A DNA stretch of 50,471 nucleotides from Terana coerulea (taxonomy: Eukaryota > Basidiomycota > Agaricomycetes > Polyporales > Phanerochaetaceae): the NCBI GenBank assembly GCA_024811115.1, contig JAKOGH010000183.1, positions 1 to 50,471 of the forward strand, in the 5' to 3' direction. Positions 9,333 to 21,534 of this stretch are shown one piece after another. The position numbers and the translations under genes were made by a program. The notes under the pieces were generated by a model. The model ran no database searches. It worked only from the letters and a program-made list of their open reading frames with translations, and was not told the origin of the DNA. Numbering within the stretch: the stretch's first letter is position 1; each line of letters begins with the position of its first letter.

Positions 9333-12188
9333 ATGCGGCCGTCTCATATCACTGCAATCTCGCAGCAGTCGCGGTTTCACGCGGAAACGCTTGACACGCC
9401 TGTCAGTGAGGTAGACTTGAAAGGCGTCACCATTTCCGTCGGAGAGCGTGAGCTCGTCTCGGACAGTCGGCTCAAGCTCAAGGAGGGTGTGTGGTATGCT
9501 CTAGTTGGAAGGTACGTGTCACCCATACTTCTCCGCGTATCCGGTGAAGAGACATTGCCCTGCAGAAATGGCACTGGAAAATCAAGTCAGCTCTTGTCTA
9601 TCTTGTCCTAATGAAGTGTGCTCATTGCTACTAGCTATCCTTCAGGCACTAGCGGACAAGCTCATACCCGGCTTGAGCCAATCTCTCCGTATCGTACTCG
9701 TCTCTCGAGTTACGGACAGTACACGAGCCGAATCTGCCTCTGCTGAAAACATACAAGAGTCTACGCTTGAGCATGTTGTCCTCGGAGACGTGGAGCGTGA
9801 CAGCGCAGTGAAGGACTTCAATGGTATGTGTCTTGATTGTCGTCTTCCCGCTCGGCGTTGAGCACCAGTCCTAGACTTAACGACGGCAATGGAGTCCCAC
9901 TCTTTGGAGGAAACAGGGCGCATAATCTCGGAAATGAAATTGCGTAGATTAGAGAAAGAGCTTGAGCAGGCCCGTAAAGTTGCTGTCAGGACATCGGGGG
10001 CGAGAGGAAAGAAAGCCCGCACCGAAGAAATCAAGGCCGAGAAACGAGTCGCAGAAGCAAAAGAGTCGTGTGTGCTATTCGTTTTGGCTCAACTTGTCTT
10101 CCGCTGAGATCGCTGCCCTCGTAAGGCTCATCAAGGGCGAAGTGGAAGGCAACATTATGGATGAAGCGTCAGAAATGCTCGCTGACGCAACATCGGCGTT
10201 GGATCTGGTAAGCTGTCTATCAGCTGTTCAGGATGATAATGTACTGAGCACCGAGGACAATTGCTGGACGCGTCTACAACCGAGGCTCGTGCAGCTACGA
10301 TCTTAGCTGGACTGGGCTTCACCCAAGCAATGATGGATAGCCCATTCCATTCTCTCTCTGGTGGCTGGCGATCTCGTTGGGCCCTCGCGACTTCGCTTTT
10401 GGTACAGTCAGATATCCTTCTCTTGGATGAGCCTTCTAATTTTCTGGTACGTCCCCTTCGCCATGACCCGCGCTACTTACCACTAATCTCACTTTGCCTT
10501 CAGGATTTGGAAGCAACGCTGTGGCTCGAAGAATATCTCATATCACAAACACGTACCCTCGTTCTTACCTCGCACGACCAAGTGCTTATCAACAACGTCG
10601 CGGAGGAAACAATAATTCCTCAGAGACAAGACATTGCGGTACTTCGAAGGAAATCTTCATGCGTTTGAGATCGATGCGCGGAAGAAACGCAAGGCCGCCA
10701 TTAATACTCAGAGTGCCCTGGACAAGAAGAAGGAACATGTGGGCAATCTTATAACCCAACTCTGCCGTATTCCTTGCTTAAAGCTGGGGATGTAGGTCGA
10801 ACGGTCGATACGTCAAGGAATATCATCGGCGAAGCAAACGGGTGACGATAACAGGTATTCATGTATGAGTTTTGAAGTTAACGTTCAGCTCACAAGATAC
10901 AACCCCACTTCAGACTGCGCATGGCCAAGAGTCGACAGCAGAAGTAAGCTTCAGCCCAAGCTGCGAACAAACGCCCGCTTACTTGCAGCAGGCTGGACGA
11001 ACGATGGGGTGCCGAAACGAGCGCGAAGGGTACACGATTCAAGCTGAATCGTGATATGGCTGGATACCACCTAACCAACCGCGCCGCAATCGACATTGAA
11101 GACCTTGAGCCGGAAGTGAATATTACCATACCAAGTGCTGAGAAGCTCCGCACTGCAGGCGCCTTGATCCATTTCGACAGCGTCTCTTTTAAGCACCCCA
11201 AGGCCGCCAGTTTCTTGCTAGATGGAGTTTGCTTTACGGTCGATCAAGGAGGGCGGTGTGCTCTAGTCGGAGCGGTACGTAGCCAACATGATTTTGACAC
11301 GAAATGATAAATTAATGTATCCCATGATAGAACGGGCAAGGCAAATCAACCATCGCGAAACTGGTGCTCGCAGAACTCTTACCGACCAAGGGGACGATCG
11401 TGCGGCACCCTCTGCTAAAGATCGGGTACTTCTCGCAGCACTCAGTCGAAGAGCTAACAAAGGCCGGGACACAGACCACTGCCCTCCAACATTTTCTCGC
11501 TCATTTTGAGAAAGAAGGCGAGAAGGTCCCTGAGTCTGAAGCAAGGGCCTGCCTTGGCTCGTTCGGTTTGGGCGGTAAAATCGCAAGTGATGCGCCCTTG
11601 GTACTGCTTTCCGGCGGACAAAAGGTCCGTTGCAGCCTCTTCAGTTGTGCGATGTTTCTACTTACGGTACGTACAGGTTCGGCTTGCGCTGGCATTGATA
11701 GTCTTTCGGCCCCCGTCTCTGTTGTGCGTATGCTTCTCTTCCCGCTCTAGTTGAAGCCAACGTTACTGTAGGCTCTTGGACGAAGTTACCACGCACCTCG
11801 ACGCCCCGACCATCAAGGCTCTCGCAGTCGCATTAAAGAAGTTCACGGGGGGAATCATCTTGATCACGCACGATCGGTCAGCCCAGATTTCATCTTGGTC
11901 GTTGTATTGACAGCAGCTGAGATGAAGACGAATACTAGATGGTTCAGCCGCGTTGTCATAGAGGGTAACTCACTTTCATCGGCAAGCGCAACGGCAGCAG
12001 ATGATGTTGAAGAAGAGCTGGCGTCGAGTGAGGACGAGGACGAGGTCCATCGAAGTGCAAGCCAACGCGGGCAAACATACCATGTGACGAAGGGTCAGAT
12101 GAAGCTCATGGACGGTGGTATGATGCAGTATGTCGGTATCGTTGAGAGGAAGCTGGCGAACCTCAGGAAGGCTGCTAAGAATGGTTAG
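9333..12188 (+). CDS. ABC-F family ATPase (two ABC domains)
   Basis: ABC-F proteins are soluble twin-cassette ATPases that act on ribosomes or translation factors rather than transport. After splicing short introns, NBD1 has Walker A GRNGTGKST (split by the introns near 9510-9640), signature HSLSGGW and Walker B LLLDEPSNFLDLEATLWLEE. The inter-domain linker is lysine-rich (FEIDARKKRKAA). NBD2 has FKHPKAASFLLDGVCF, GQGKST at an exon junction near 11332, signature LLSGGQK, Walker B LLLDEVTTHLD and the switch LITHDR. The end is an acidic tail and LANLRKAAKNG. The NBD2 Walker B region reads DEVTTHLD where most members have DEPTNHLD. Near 10630 the frame changes by two bases between LTSHDQVLINNVAEETI and YFEGNLHAFEID, so the gene is broken there or the assembly is wrong. 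It is convergent with the NLR gene. Confidence 0.85.
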
Positions 12189-12330
12189 ATTTGTTGTCAA
12201 GCTATGCGACTGTGCGGTTGAGGGTGGGACTTCATATCAACTACTGATAAACGGTGCTCTCCAGTTTGTGCAGACGAAGTCAAACATGGTATATAGAAGT
12301 GAGCATACATTACACTGCGGCTATCCTAAC

Positions 12331-15300
12331 TCAGTCGACGAGCTCCGAAAGATCCAATATCGTCAGTTGACCAGAGCCTGCCCCAGTAGCGTAGTAGTTC
12401 GCGTAGGAAGCCGACGCCCCATCCTGTCCTCGTTTTGAGCCCGCTATCCAACAGAGCCTTTTCTCAGTCGTCTTGAGAGTGATCCAACCGCCCTCTTCTT
12501 GGAATCGACTTCTTGACGGCCCCAGCTCCCATCGGTTCTCGAACTCGTCCAACACATCCCCCGTCGATATGTCCCAGATATAGACAAGGTCATTGATTGT
12601 CTCCGTGTGTAGCATCTTGCTGTCGGGCGAGAACTCGAGGCTCTTGACAATGTCGAACGGCTCGTCCTTGAAATCGACCTCGATGGTCTTCTCGAGCTCA
12701 CCGTCGGAAGCTCGCCAAATGTGAATGGTTGGTTCCATATTATTGGCGCCCGAGGCGATCCATCGGCCGTCTGGAGAATATGCCACGGTCTCCACGCCCT
12801 TCGTATGCCCAATCAACGTCTTCCACAGCTCGCCGTTTTCCGCGTTCCACACACGGATGTCGTTGTCCCAGCCCGCGGACACCAATCTTTTATGGTCGGG
12901 AGAGAACGCCACGGAACGCAGGCAATCCGTATGCCCCTTCAGAAGCTGCAGCTGCTTGCCAGTCCGCGTCTCCCAAATAGCAACCGTGCGGTCGCTCGAG
13001 CCCGTCGCGACGAGGGTCCCGTCAGCTGAGAACACAAGGCAAGTGATAGCGGAGGCATGTCCCACTGTCTTCCTCGCGCTGCGCTCGGCGACGTCCCATA
13101 TGCGTACCATGTGGTCGTCGGCGGCGGACGCCAGCGTGCGCCCGTCCGGCGCGAAGCAGAGGGACAGCACCCAGCTGTTGTGTTCTTTGAAGACAGTCAC
13201 CAGCTGGCCGGACTCCGCATCCCATAGTCGAATGGTCGGATCGCTGTCGCCTGCTCCAGAAGCGATGATATCGCCTCCTGGGGACACAGCAATCGAGAAG
13301 ACTCTTCCGCTGTGCCCCTTGAGCACCTTCAAGCACGACCCGCTATCGACGTCCCATATGCGTACGGTCTCATCGCTGGCGCCAGACGCCACTTTCTTAC
13401 CGCTGGGGTAGAAGGCGGCATCTTTGGCCTGGTCCTTGTGGCCAACGAGCGCACGTATCATGTCGCCCGTGTGAGCGTCCCACAGGCGGACCTTATTGTC
13501 GCTGGATGCAGTAACCGCGAGGTCGCCGTCGCGGGAGAACGCGACGGAGTTGATGCAGTTGTAGCTGCCGTCCTTGCGCAGCAGCCGCTTGCCCGTCGCC
13601 GCGCTCCAGATATGCAGCGCGCTGTTGTACGAGCCCGACACGATCTTCTTCCCGTCGGGCGAGTACGCGACCGCGAAGACGTTGCCCCGCTTCGCCGGTA
13701 GGCGGTGCAGCGTCGCGCCAGACGCGAAGTCCCAGATGCGCAGCGTGGCGTCGCTGGACCCGGAGACGACCTGGCGGACGGCGGGATCTGGGGAGAAGTC
13801 GACCGTCTCCACCGTGTCTTCGTGCCCCCGCATGATGTTCAGCGCGGTCCCGGAGTCGGCCTGCCAGGTGCGCACCGTGTTGTCCCATGCGCCGGACACG
13901 ATGTAGCGGCCGTCGGGCGAGTACCTGACCGAAGACACCCGGCCCGTGTGGCCTTCCATAGCGCGAAGGCAAGGCCCCCATCGGCTGTCTCTGTCCGTCG
14001 TCAATCGCAAGGCCGGGGTTTGTTCGTAATGCCCAGAGTAAAGCTCCTGAAGCATACAGACGGGCATTGAGGGGAGCGCCGAGACGTAGATGTGCTCAGG
14101 GTCCGCCTCGATGGGAACATAATACTCGAGAATGAACCGATATCCGTCGTTCAGCAACATCGTAATTTGTTTGTCCGCCTCTGTGTCTCCAGTACTCCAC
14201 GGATGCGCCTATGAAAGTCGATGATCAAAGTCAATGCAAGCAGGGAGACATTGATGCGCACCTGAAGCCATGCTCGGACGCGAAACAGTGCGGGGGCGGC
14301 GATGTCCAGGCGCTTTATCACGCTGAGAGCTTCGAACCACAGGAGCAGCTTTTTCGTCAAGAACTCGCGCAGGAGCTCAAGCAAAGCAGGTGTAACTTCC
14401 GACGAGGAAATATGGGAGGCCCAATGCGCACAGGCGTACTGGACATGCGCAGAAACAGGAGCTTGCAGCCCTTCGCGCAGCACGCGAGGCTTGTTCAACG
14501 TGGTCAGGCAGATGGAGGCGAACCGGGGGTGGTGGGCGGAAGGATCGACGAAGAACAACGGGTTTGTGCACCGGCTGCTGTCGATCAAGAACTGAGGGAA
14601 ACTGGCGTGAATGGGCCTGATCTCGACGCTCGGGTCGTCCGAGAGCAGCACCACGGATCCCAGCCGCGAGAGGACGCTCTTGAGCTCATCCACCGTAGTG
14701 CCTACCAGCGACTCGAGCGTCTTCGGGGACACATGATCTTGAAGAATGGCGACGCTGCCTAGCACGTTTTGCACCCACTGCGCGAAGTTAGGGCGCTCGA
14801 CAACGTAATCGGGGAAGGCCTGTTCGAGAACAGCAAGGTAGAGCTTGTCCAGTCGCCCGGTGACAGTGGGCATCGTACTATTTGTCTCAGACAGCAGCCG
14901 ATCGAGTTTGCGGACCGCGTCATCGGGGTGCTCGACGTTCCTGAAGACGAAGTCGCGCGCGGTGGAGGCGTAGATGAACAGTCCTTCGGCCCTCTGCGTG
15001 AGTTGCGCGATGGCGTTGGGGCGTTTGGCGAGCAGCTGTTCCTTGTATCGGAACTGGATGAAGCTGCTCTCCAGATACTGCGAGATATCTGCATCGACTG
15101 AGGCGCGCGGGACGTCCTGCAATTTGAACGGCTTAGTGATGTCGTGGAACTCGACGGAAGACAGGGCATTGTCGATGCGCAGTTCAGGACGGGTCGTGAT
15201 GAGGATCCGAAGCGGGAAGGGGAGAAGGCGGATACTTCGCAGCAGCAGGAGCAACAGGTGCGCCACTTCGTCCTGTGCGGATTGCGTACACTCGTCCACC

Positions 15301-16695
15301 GCGTCGATGATGATGACCAGCGGCTTGTGGTCCACGGGCAGGCGCTTCAACGGCTTCAGGAGCAGGTCCTCGAGCTGGAACTCGAGCTGCTGCTGCTGGC
15401 CGAGGCCCAGGTGCGCGCGCGCAGCCTCGACAATATGCGGATACAAGTCTGCGCGGTTTCTTGCCAGCTGGAACGCAAGCGTCGGCAGGACGAACCGCGT
15501 CGTGCTGAGCTTCTCCGCGCCGCGCATGAAGAAGAACGACGCGCCTAACAGCTTTTCTTGCTCGAGCCGCCGTGCGCATTCGTACGCGACGGTCGACTTG
15601 CCGGTGCCAGCGGTGCCGCTCAGAATGTAGATAGAGCAATCCACGAGCCCTGTATCGGCCTTGGCCCACTTCTCGAGGTCCTCCATGAGGCCTGCGCGCG
15701 TGCCAGCCAAGTAGTGCGATTTCGCCCGGTTGTAGTCTGATCGGTAGCTTGCTTCGACGTACGAAAGTGCGAGGAGCGTCGCTTCGTCCTCTGTCACAGA
15801 GCGAGGCATGTCAGGGAGGAATGGAGTCGGGCTTAAATATGAACGGAAGCACGTACTGTCGACCTTTAAATTGATCTCTATGCGCTGTAGCAGAAACTAA
15901 TCTGTAAGATGAGGAAGTCGTCTGAAATAACATCTACTTGCCTCAACCGCGAGTTGTATCTGGGCGACATGGCTCGACAGGTTATTCACCAGCTTCTCGA
16001 CTGTCACCTGGCTCTCGAGCTAGCCAGCATCGACTCTCAGCCATCGCATGCTCGTCAAAGAGCGGCATGCACCCACCATGAATATTTCCCTAGCAGACTT
16101 GATGCGCTCTTTGAAGCCGTCCAACGCCTGCCCGTCCTGTGTGCCCTTCAAGCACTGCAGGAAGAAACCGTGCCTCGACAGCGCCTCCGCCTCTCGCCCA
16201 ATCTCCTGCAGCGTCCTGTCGGAAAGTCAGCACCATGTCGCGCGATGGGCAAGACAATAAATAAATAGAGAACGAGCACGCACGCGACGAGTCTGTCAAC
16301 CCGCTCCTTCAACTCCGAGGAGGTCTTGATCTCCTTCTTGAGCTCCTCGCGGTGCCCCGCCTCGAAGTGCGCGACCGCGGACACCGACGTCTCGTGCACG
16401 TCCGTGAGCGTGCGCGCCAGCAGCTCGATCTGCGCCGCGAGCTCGCTCCGTGTGGCCTCGTTGCCTCTCGTTTGCTGCAATCCACAGTGGGTGAACGCGG
16501 AGTTTGGGGGAACGGGGCAAGCGGGCGCACCTGGATCATGCCGATGAGGAAGCTGAGGGCCCCCGCGGCGATGCTCAAGCCCGGTATAGGAGAAAGCCCG
16601 AGGAGGTCCGAGCTGTTGTCCAGGATGGTCCGCGCGGCGTCGAGCGCGTAGTCGACGTGCTCATCGCTGAGACCGCCAGCCGAGAAACAAGACAT
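12331..16695 (-). CDS. NACHT-WD40 NLR-like protein with helical N-terminal domain
   Basis: This is a STAND ATPase of the kind used by fungi for non-self recognition and cell death. Six exons (16531-16695, 16284-16474, 16077-16215, 15938-16019, 14262-15877, 12331-14208) join through GT-AG introns of 53-68 bp and keep one frame for 1,356 codons. Residues 1-200 are helical (LDAARTILDNSSDLLG, IPGLSIAAGALSFLIGMIQ) and resemble the MLKL/HeLo-like bundles at the head of many basidiomycete NLRs. The NACHT domain follows: Walker A GTAGTGKST near residue 280, Walker B LVIIIDAVDEC, then RILITTRPEL. From about residue 790, about eleven WD40 repeats (GHTGRVSSVRYSPDGRYIVS, IWDVDSG, LWDAESG) form a sensor. 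The repeats differ from each other, so this is not the high-identity reshuffling type. An extra 5' exon near 16750-16810 is possible. Confidence 0.92.
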
Positions 16696-17218
16696 CCCTG
16701 GCGACAAGAATGAGTACGCAGGCAACGTAGGAGGAATGAAGGGGGCTGACCTCGATGCAGGAGGCAATATCCTCTGAGGGCAGTCCTCCAGGTCCCTTCT
16801 GGCGCTGGCATGTTTGCACATGTCCCAGAAATCTATGATGTATCCGACGAAGGTGAGTGTTCTCACAGAACTGAACTGCGAAGCGTATCCAGCTGCCCAT
16901 AACTGGAGGTGCGCAATGTCGAGAAGAACCACAGAAGATGATCGTCCTGATACGCATGCCCGCACTGGCCCAGGTCCGTGAGGAAACATTCTCCATTTCC
17001 ATTCGTTGATGATGTAGTTGCACAAATACACATAATGAGAAGGAGCAGCACGCCGGCGAGGAAAAACGCGCGCCGCGAGTCACGAGGTCCAAAATATACA
17101 ACGAAGAAAAACTCACTAAAACGGGGCACATTGAAAAAGAGTTGTACGCGTAACGGTAAACAATAGTACTTAACAAAGCAAAGCGAGCGGACGACGGCAA
17201 CCGGCATATATAAGCAGT
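16696..17218. promoter_or_regulatory. NLR promoter and HMGR 3' end
   Basis: HMGR and the NLR gene are on the same strand and this 520-bp gap separates them. Several overlapping frames are present but none has family-like sequence. An acceptor (gtcgccag on the minus strand) lies just before the chosen NLR ATG at 16695. An upstream exon starting MPAPEGTW could splice to it in frame, so the true start may be near 16811. Confidence 0.4.
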
Positions 17219-20200
17219 CTAGGGCTTGCCATCGACGACGTACCCGTCCACGACCGTCGTCGACATCGCGAGCCCGCTCGGCGGCCGCCGGATCTCCGCC
17301 CTTGGCGGCGCACTCCACAGCAGCGGCGGCGTCATCGGGCCCGGCGTCACCGGGCGCGACGTGCTTGGTGTGTTCAGCGTCGAGCGGTTGTGTGCGAGGT
17401 GCGCGCGCACGAGGTGGCCCGCCGCGAGCGCGCTGATGAGCGAGAGCTCGCCGGCCATGACCGCCGCGGCGATGATGCGCGCGAGCTGCTGCGCGTTCTG
17501 TCCGGGGTTTGTCGGGTGCGCGCCCTTGACGCCGAGCATCTCGAGCACGGCGCCCTGCGGCGCGAGGATGGTGCCGCCGCCGACGGTGCCGACTTCGATG
17601 CACGGCATGGAGACGGTCATGAGCAGGTCTTCGCCGTTGTTGGTCCTGAATGGTGCTGGGTTAGATTGTATACAAAACCTCTGCAGGTGAAAGGGACTTA
17701 CGGCTCCATGAGAGTCATGCAGTTCGAGCTCTCGACGTTCTGCGCGGGGTCCTGGCCCGTCGCGAGGAACACCGCAGTGAGGATGTTCGCCGCATGCGCG
17801 TTGAAGCCGCCGACAGAGCCCGCCATCGCGCTGCCCACCAGGTTCTTCTTCGTGTTCAGGTTGCACAGCGCCTCGACCGTCGTCTTCAGCACCGTCTTCA
17901 CGATCTTGCCCGGCACAACCGCCTCCGCGACGATGCTCTTCCCGCGGCCCTCGATCCAGTTGATCGCGGCCGGCTTCTTGTCCGTGCAGTAGTTGCCCGA
18001 GAGCGCGAGCACGACCATCTCCGGGAACTGCTTGCTCATCGCCGCGAGCGCGGCCTCGGTCGCCTTCGAGATCATGTTCATGCCCATCGCATCGCCCGTT
18101 CGCGTCGCGAACCGCGCGAAGAGCGTGCGGCCGGCCATCGCGCACTTGATGCCCTGCAGCTTCGCGAAGCGCGACGTGCCCTCGAACGCGTCCTTGACCG
18201 TCGCGTAGCCCTCCGCACTCTCGATCCACGCCTTGCACGCAGCCGCGGAAACAATCGAGGGAAGTCGATCGCCGGGCCGCGCGTCATGCCGTCGTAGGTG
18301 AGAACGGTGGTGACGCCGCCGCCGGCGTTGAGCGCCTTGCAGCCACGGGAGGTGGAGGCGACGAGCGTGCCTTCTGGCAGTAGCCATGGGGATGTGGAAG
18401 CTTTCACCGTCAACTTTCAGAGGACCAGCGATACCGAGGGGAAGAGGCATGTATCCAATGACGTTCTCACAGCAGGCACCTATAACGCGCGAGTAATCGT
18501 AGCCCGTCATGGGGATGTCAGAGCTCTCGAGAGTCTTGGTCTTCGACGCCCGCGCTACATATTCATTAGCCTCACTGCAAATGACGTCCGGCAAGCGCAC
18601 TCACAAATCAGAGCCCGGCGAACATAGACAGCCCGCTCCAGGTCGCCCAGCATCTTCTCCAGCGCATACGCCGCGATCTTGCCGTGCTGCGCGAGCAGGA
18701 TCACCTCCTCGTCCGTCAGCAGCGACAGGCTCGCGCTCACGGGCCGCGGCCCGTTCTCGAAGATGTCCACAATCTCCTCCAGCGACCGCACCGGCTCGTT
18801 ACGCGCTCGCTCCGCGCGCGCGAGCGCCTCCTCGTGCAGGCGCTCCTGCTCGAGCCGCGCGTCGAGGCTGTTGAGGTTGACCGGGATGCTGAGCACGGGC
18901 GGGCGGTGCGTCTCCTTCTCAGGCGCAGGGCCGCCGAGGACAACGGGGTGCGGCTTGCCCTCCATGAGGGTCTCGGGCGGCTCGATGGGCGCGACAGGAC
19001 CAATGCTGGGCATCGCGATGACGGGCTGCGGTGTCTCCCTCACCTGCTCCTCCTCCTGCTCCTGCACGACGGGCTCCGAGACCGACACGCGAGCACGCGA
19101 GCGGAAACGGACGCTGCCGCGAACGATGGGCACGCCGCTGCCGGCGGCGATGCCCTTAAGCAGGAAGCCATTGAGCGCAACGCTGACGCCGAGCAGAAGC
19201 ACAATCCACTTGGACAGCACCGGGTCGCCGACGAGCGTCGTCCAGCTCGACATGAAGTTCTCGATGACCTGTCCAGTCACCATATCTGCATCTTTGCTAG
19301 TGGCGCTCGAGAGGAAGCTTGAAGCGGACGCCATGGGGTGCGCAGGCGTAGGCAGGGGCATGGCGCGGACGTATACCGGGGGCGCAATCTTGACGTAGAT
19401 GGAGGCGTCGGTGGAAGCCACGAACGGGGACTCGACCTCGGCCAGAGCGGACAGAACGCTAGCAATGGCCGGGGACGTAAAGTCGACGCGAGGGGTGGGC
19501 GGGACAGCCTGGTCGATTTGCGGGCGCACAGCATGCTTGTGGTGGCGCGCGGTGGCAGTTGCAGGAGTGAGAGTTGTGCAGAAGTTCGTGATGTGCAAAG
19601 TCAAGAAAGACGCAAGCTAGAGGCTCTCATTCAGAAACTTGCACAGCTCAACAAAACAGTGGAACTCACAATGAGGAGCTTCAGTCTGGCCATGGGATTG
19701 ACCTCCAGTTCCTGACTTGCAGTGAGCGATGCACCCTTCACGCCAATCAACGCGTTGGAGAGACGATCCCGGAGGTTCTTGGGGGCCTCGGCCTGCTTCT
19801 TGGACGCAGAGCGCGAGAGAGACGACTTCATGCCTCCACTGGACGATCGGCTACGAGACCTCGCCGTCTTAATGCGGCGGACCTGATTAGATTCATGTCA
19901 GTCGTCAGCAGCGGCTTGTGCACACAACGATATGACGCACCTCTAGCATGATGGTCAAAACTGCGGTGTAGAACGTGCCGAGCATGATGCAGTCCAGAAT
20001 CATAGCAATGCTCGCCAGCGCACAGAACTCTGCAGACCTCCGACTTTGCTGTACGCGCCAACCAGAAGCACTGCGACCTCGAGAGCGTAGTCGCGCAGGA
20101 TCACGTTCCCTTTCCTGTCAAGAGAGCGCTTCAAGGATGACATCGCCGGCGGGCTTCATGCGACCGTCTTCCTGGGGCTTGAGTGCGTGCGGGTTCGCGA

Positions 20201-21534
20201 GCACCTCACGAGCGAGGGCCAACGGCTTCTCAAAGCCGACCGTGCACACCAGGAACGGCAGCGCCTCGGACATGCACACGGGGTCGAGCGGGATGCCGAG
20301 GGCGCGGCACAGAGCGGCAGGGTGAACAGGAACGCAAAGACAGACGAGGTGACGATGCCGGTGGACAGCCAGAAGTTGGAGCCCAGCGCGCGGCTCTTCC
20401 AGAAGAGGCGGAAGAAGGTGACGTGCATCATCACGTAGCCGACGAGGACGACGAGGATGTCGAGCGAGTCCGCCTTCTTCGCGAGCTCGTAGAAGCGCAT
20501 GATCGACGCCCAGAGCGCGTACGCGACCCACTTGCTGCTCTTCATCTCGCCGATCGTCTCCGTGCGCTTCGGGCTCTGCACCTCGTAGCGCGTGCCGTCG
20601 ACGGTGAACGCGGTGAGCCGCTTGAATGCGCCGATCCAGTCCTCGCGCTTGCCGGGCGCGAAGCTGAGCGTGAGCGTCGAGGCCGAGACGGAGGTGAAGC
20701 ATTGGAAGGACGACGAGTTCAGGGACGGGATGTGGCATATCGGAGGGATACGAGTTGCCGGAGAGCGAGGGCAGGGACGTGAGGCGCTCTGCCAGCGGCG
20801 ATAGCGAAAACGGTTCGGAAGTCGCCTGAAAGCGCAAGCAGTGTGAGCAACGGGATCGGCACGGAGATAAGTGGGAGGAGTAGACAGCCACGAGTAGCTT
20901 AGCATGCTTCGACGAATGAGATCACGCGGCGTCAACGCGTTGAATGCGCCGACGCCTTGGCAAGGCTCGCACGACCGAACCGTCCTCGGACGGACACCCA
21001 CAACCAACGCCTACACTTCGACAACGCCGCCGCAGCGAGCGTGCAGAGCCTTCGGGGCATCCGCAGCCACGCCGGCATGCAATCTCCGAAGCTGTATGGA
21101 CGATAGGCTGCCGCCTTGCACGTCGCAGCGTTGCGACTGTGCCCCGCCAACGCCTGGGCAGGATGTATGCGACAAAGCCCATCCGCCGCAATTGTAGCAC
21201 CACCGAGCCAGCGAACTCAGGATAACTGCTTACCTTGCGAGCTCTGGTCGTCCAAACCGAAGACAATCTGTTGGACCTCAACAACCTGGTCCTGTCCACC
21301 CCGCTTCCATGCGCTGTACCAATCCCTTTCACCCGTCGCTACCCATTCCGAGCCGGAGAGTCGTGCGTGTGCCGGGCGGAGCGCGGACGGGAATGTCGGG
21401 GCGAAGAACGACGAGTGCTTGATGCCGTCGAGGATGTGGAAATAGGCGAGCGTCGCAAGGACGAACACGAATACGATAGTTTCTATGGGCGAGAACACGG
21501 GGTGTCTGGACAGCGGCCGGAGTAATGCGCGCAT
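17219..21534 (-). CDS. HMGR: 3-hydroxy-3-methylglutaryl-CoA reductase with several frameshifts
   Basis: This is the rate-limiting NADPH-dependent enzyme of the mevalonate pathway (ergosterol, terpenoids), anchored in the ER. The N-terminus ([20 protein letters not shown]) and first membrane helix are in the exon from 21534. The sterol-sensing domain follows ([20 protein letters not shown], then [10 protein letters not shown]). The linker ends in [20 protein letters not shown] and [17 protein letters not shown]. The catalytic domain has [16 protein letters not shown] (Glu), [13 protein letters not shown] (Lys), [15 protein letters not shown] (Asp) and [16 protein letters not shown] (His). An intron at about 17643-17700 splits the catalytic part. 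Relative to this family the frame shifts near 20745, 20303, 20124, 20032, 18377 and 18260; the last two compensate each other. No nonsense codon was seen inside the conserved frames. A 408-bp intron (20826-21233) is unusually long. It is either a recent pseudogene or a correct gene with assembly indels. Confidence 0.9.
20826..21233 (-). other. 408-bp intron in HMGR
   Basis: The donor CAAG-gtaagc at 21233 and the acceptor gctttcag at 20826 bound the interval. Other introns in this window are about 50-60 bp. The extra 350 bp is GC-rich and holds no recognisable protein sequence; frames in it are Arg-rich by-products. It may contain an inserted element or a regulatory sequence. The reading phase at its edges does not match perfectly, in keeping with the other indels in this gene. 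Confidence 0.5.

Noticed and set aside
12725..13411. 228-codon plus-strand frame inside the WD40 region
   Set aside because: It is antisense to the intact WD40 exon and its pattern follows the repeats on the other strand.
20118..20782. Arg-rich plus-strand frames over the HMGR membrane region
   Set aside because: Antisense shadow of the sterol-sensing domain exon.
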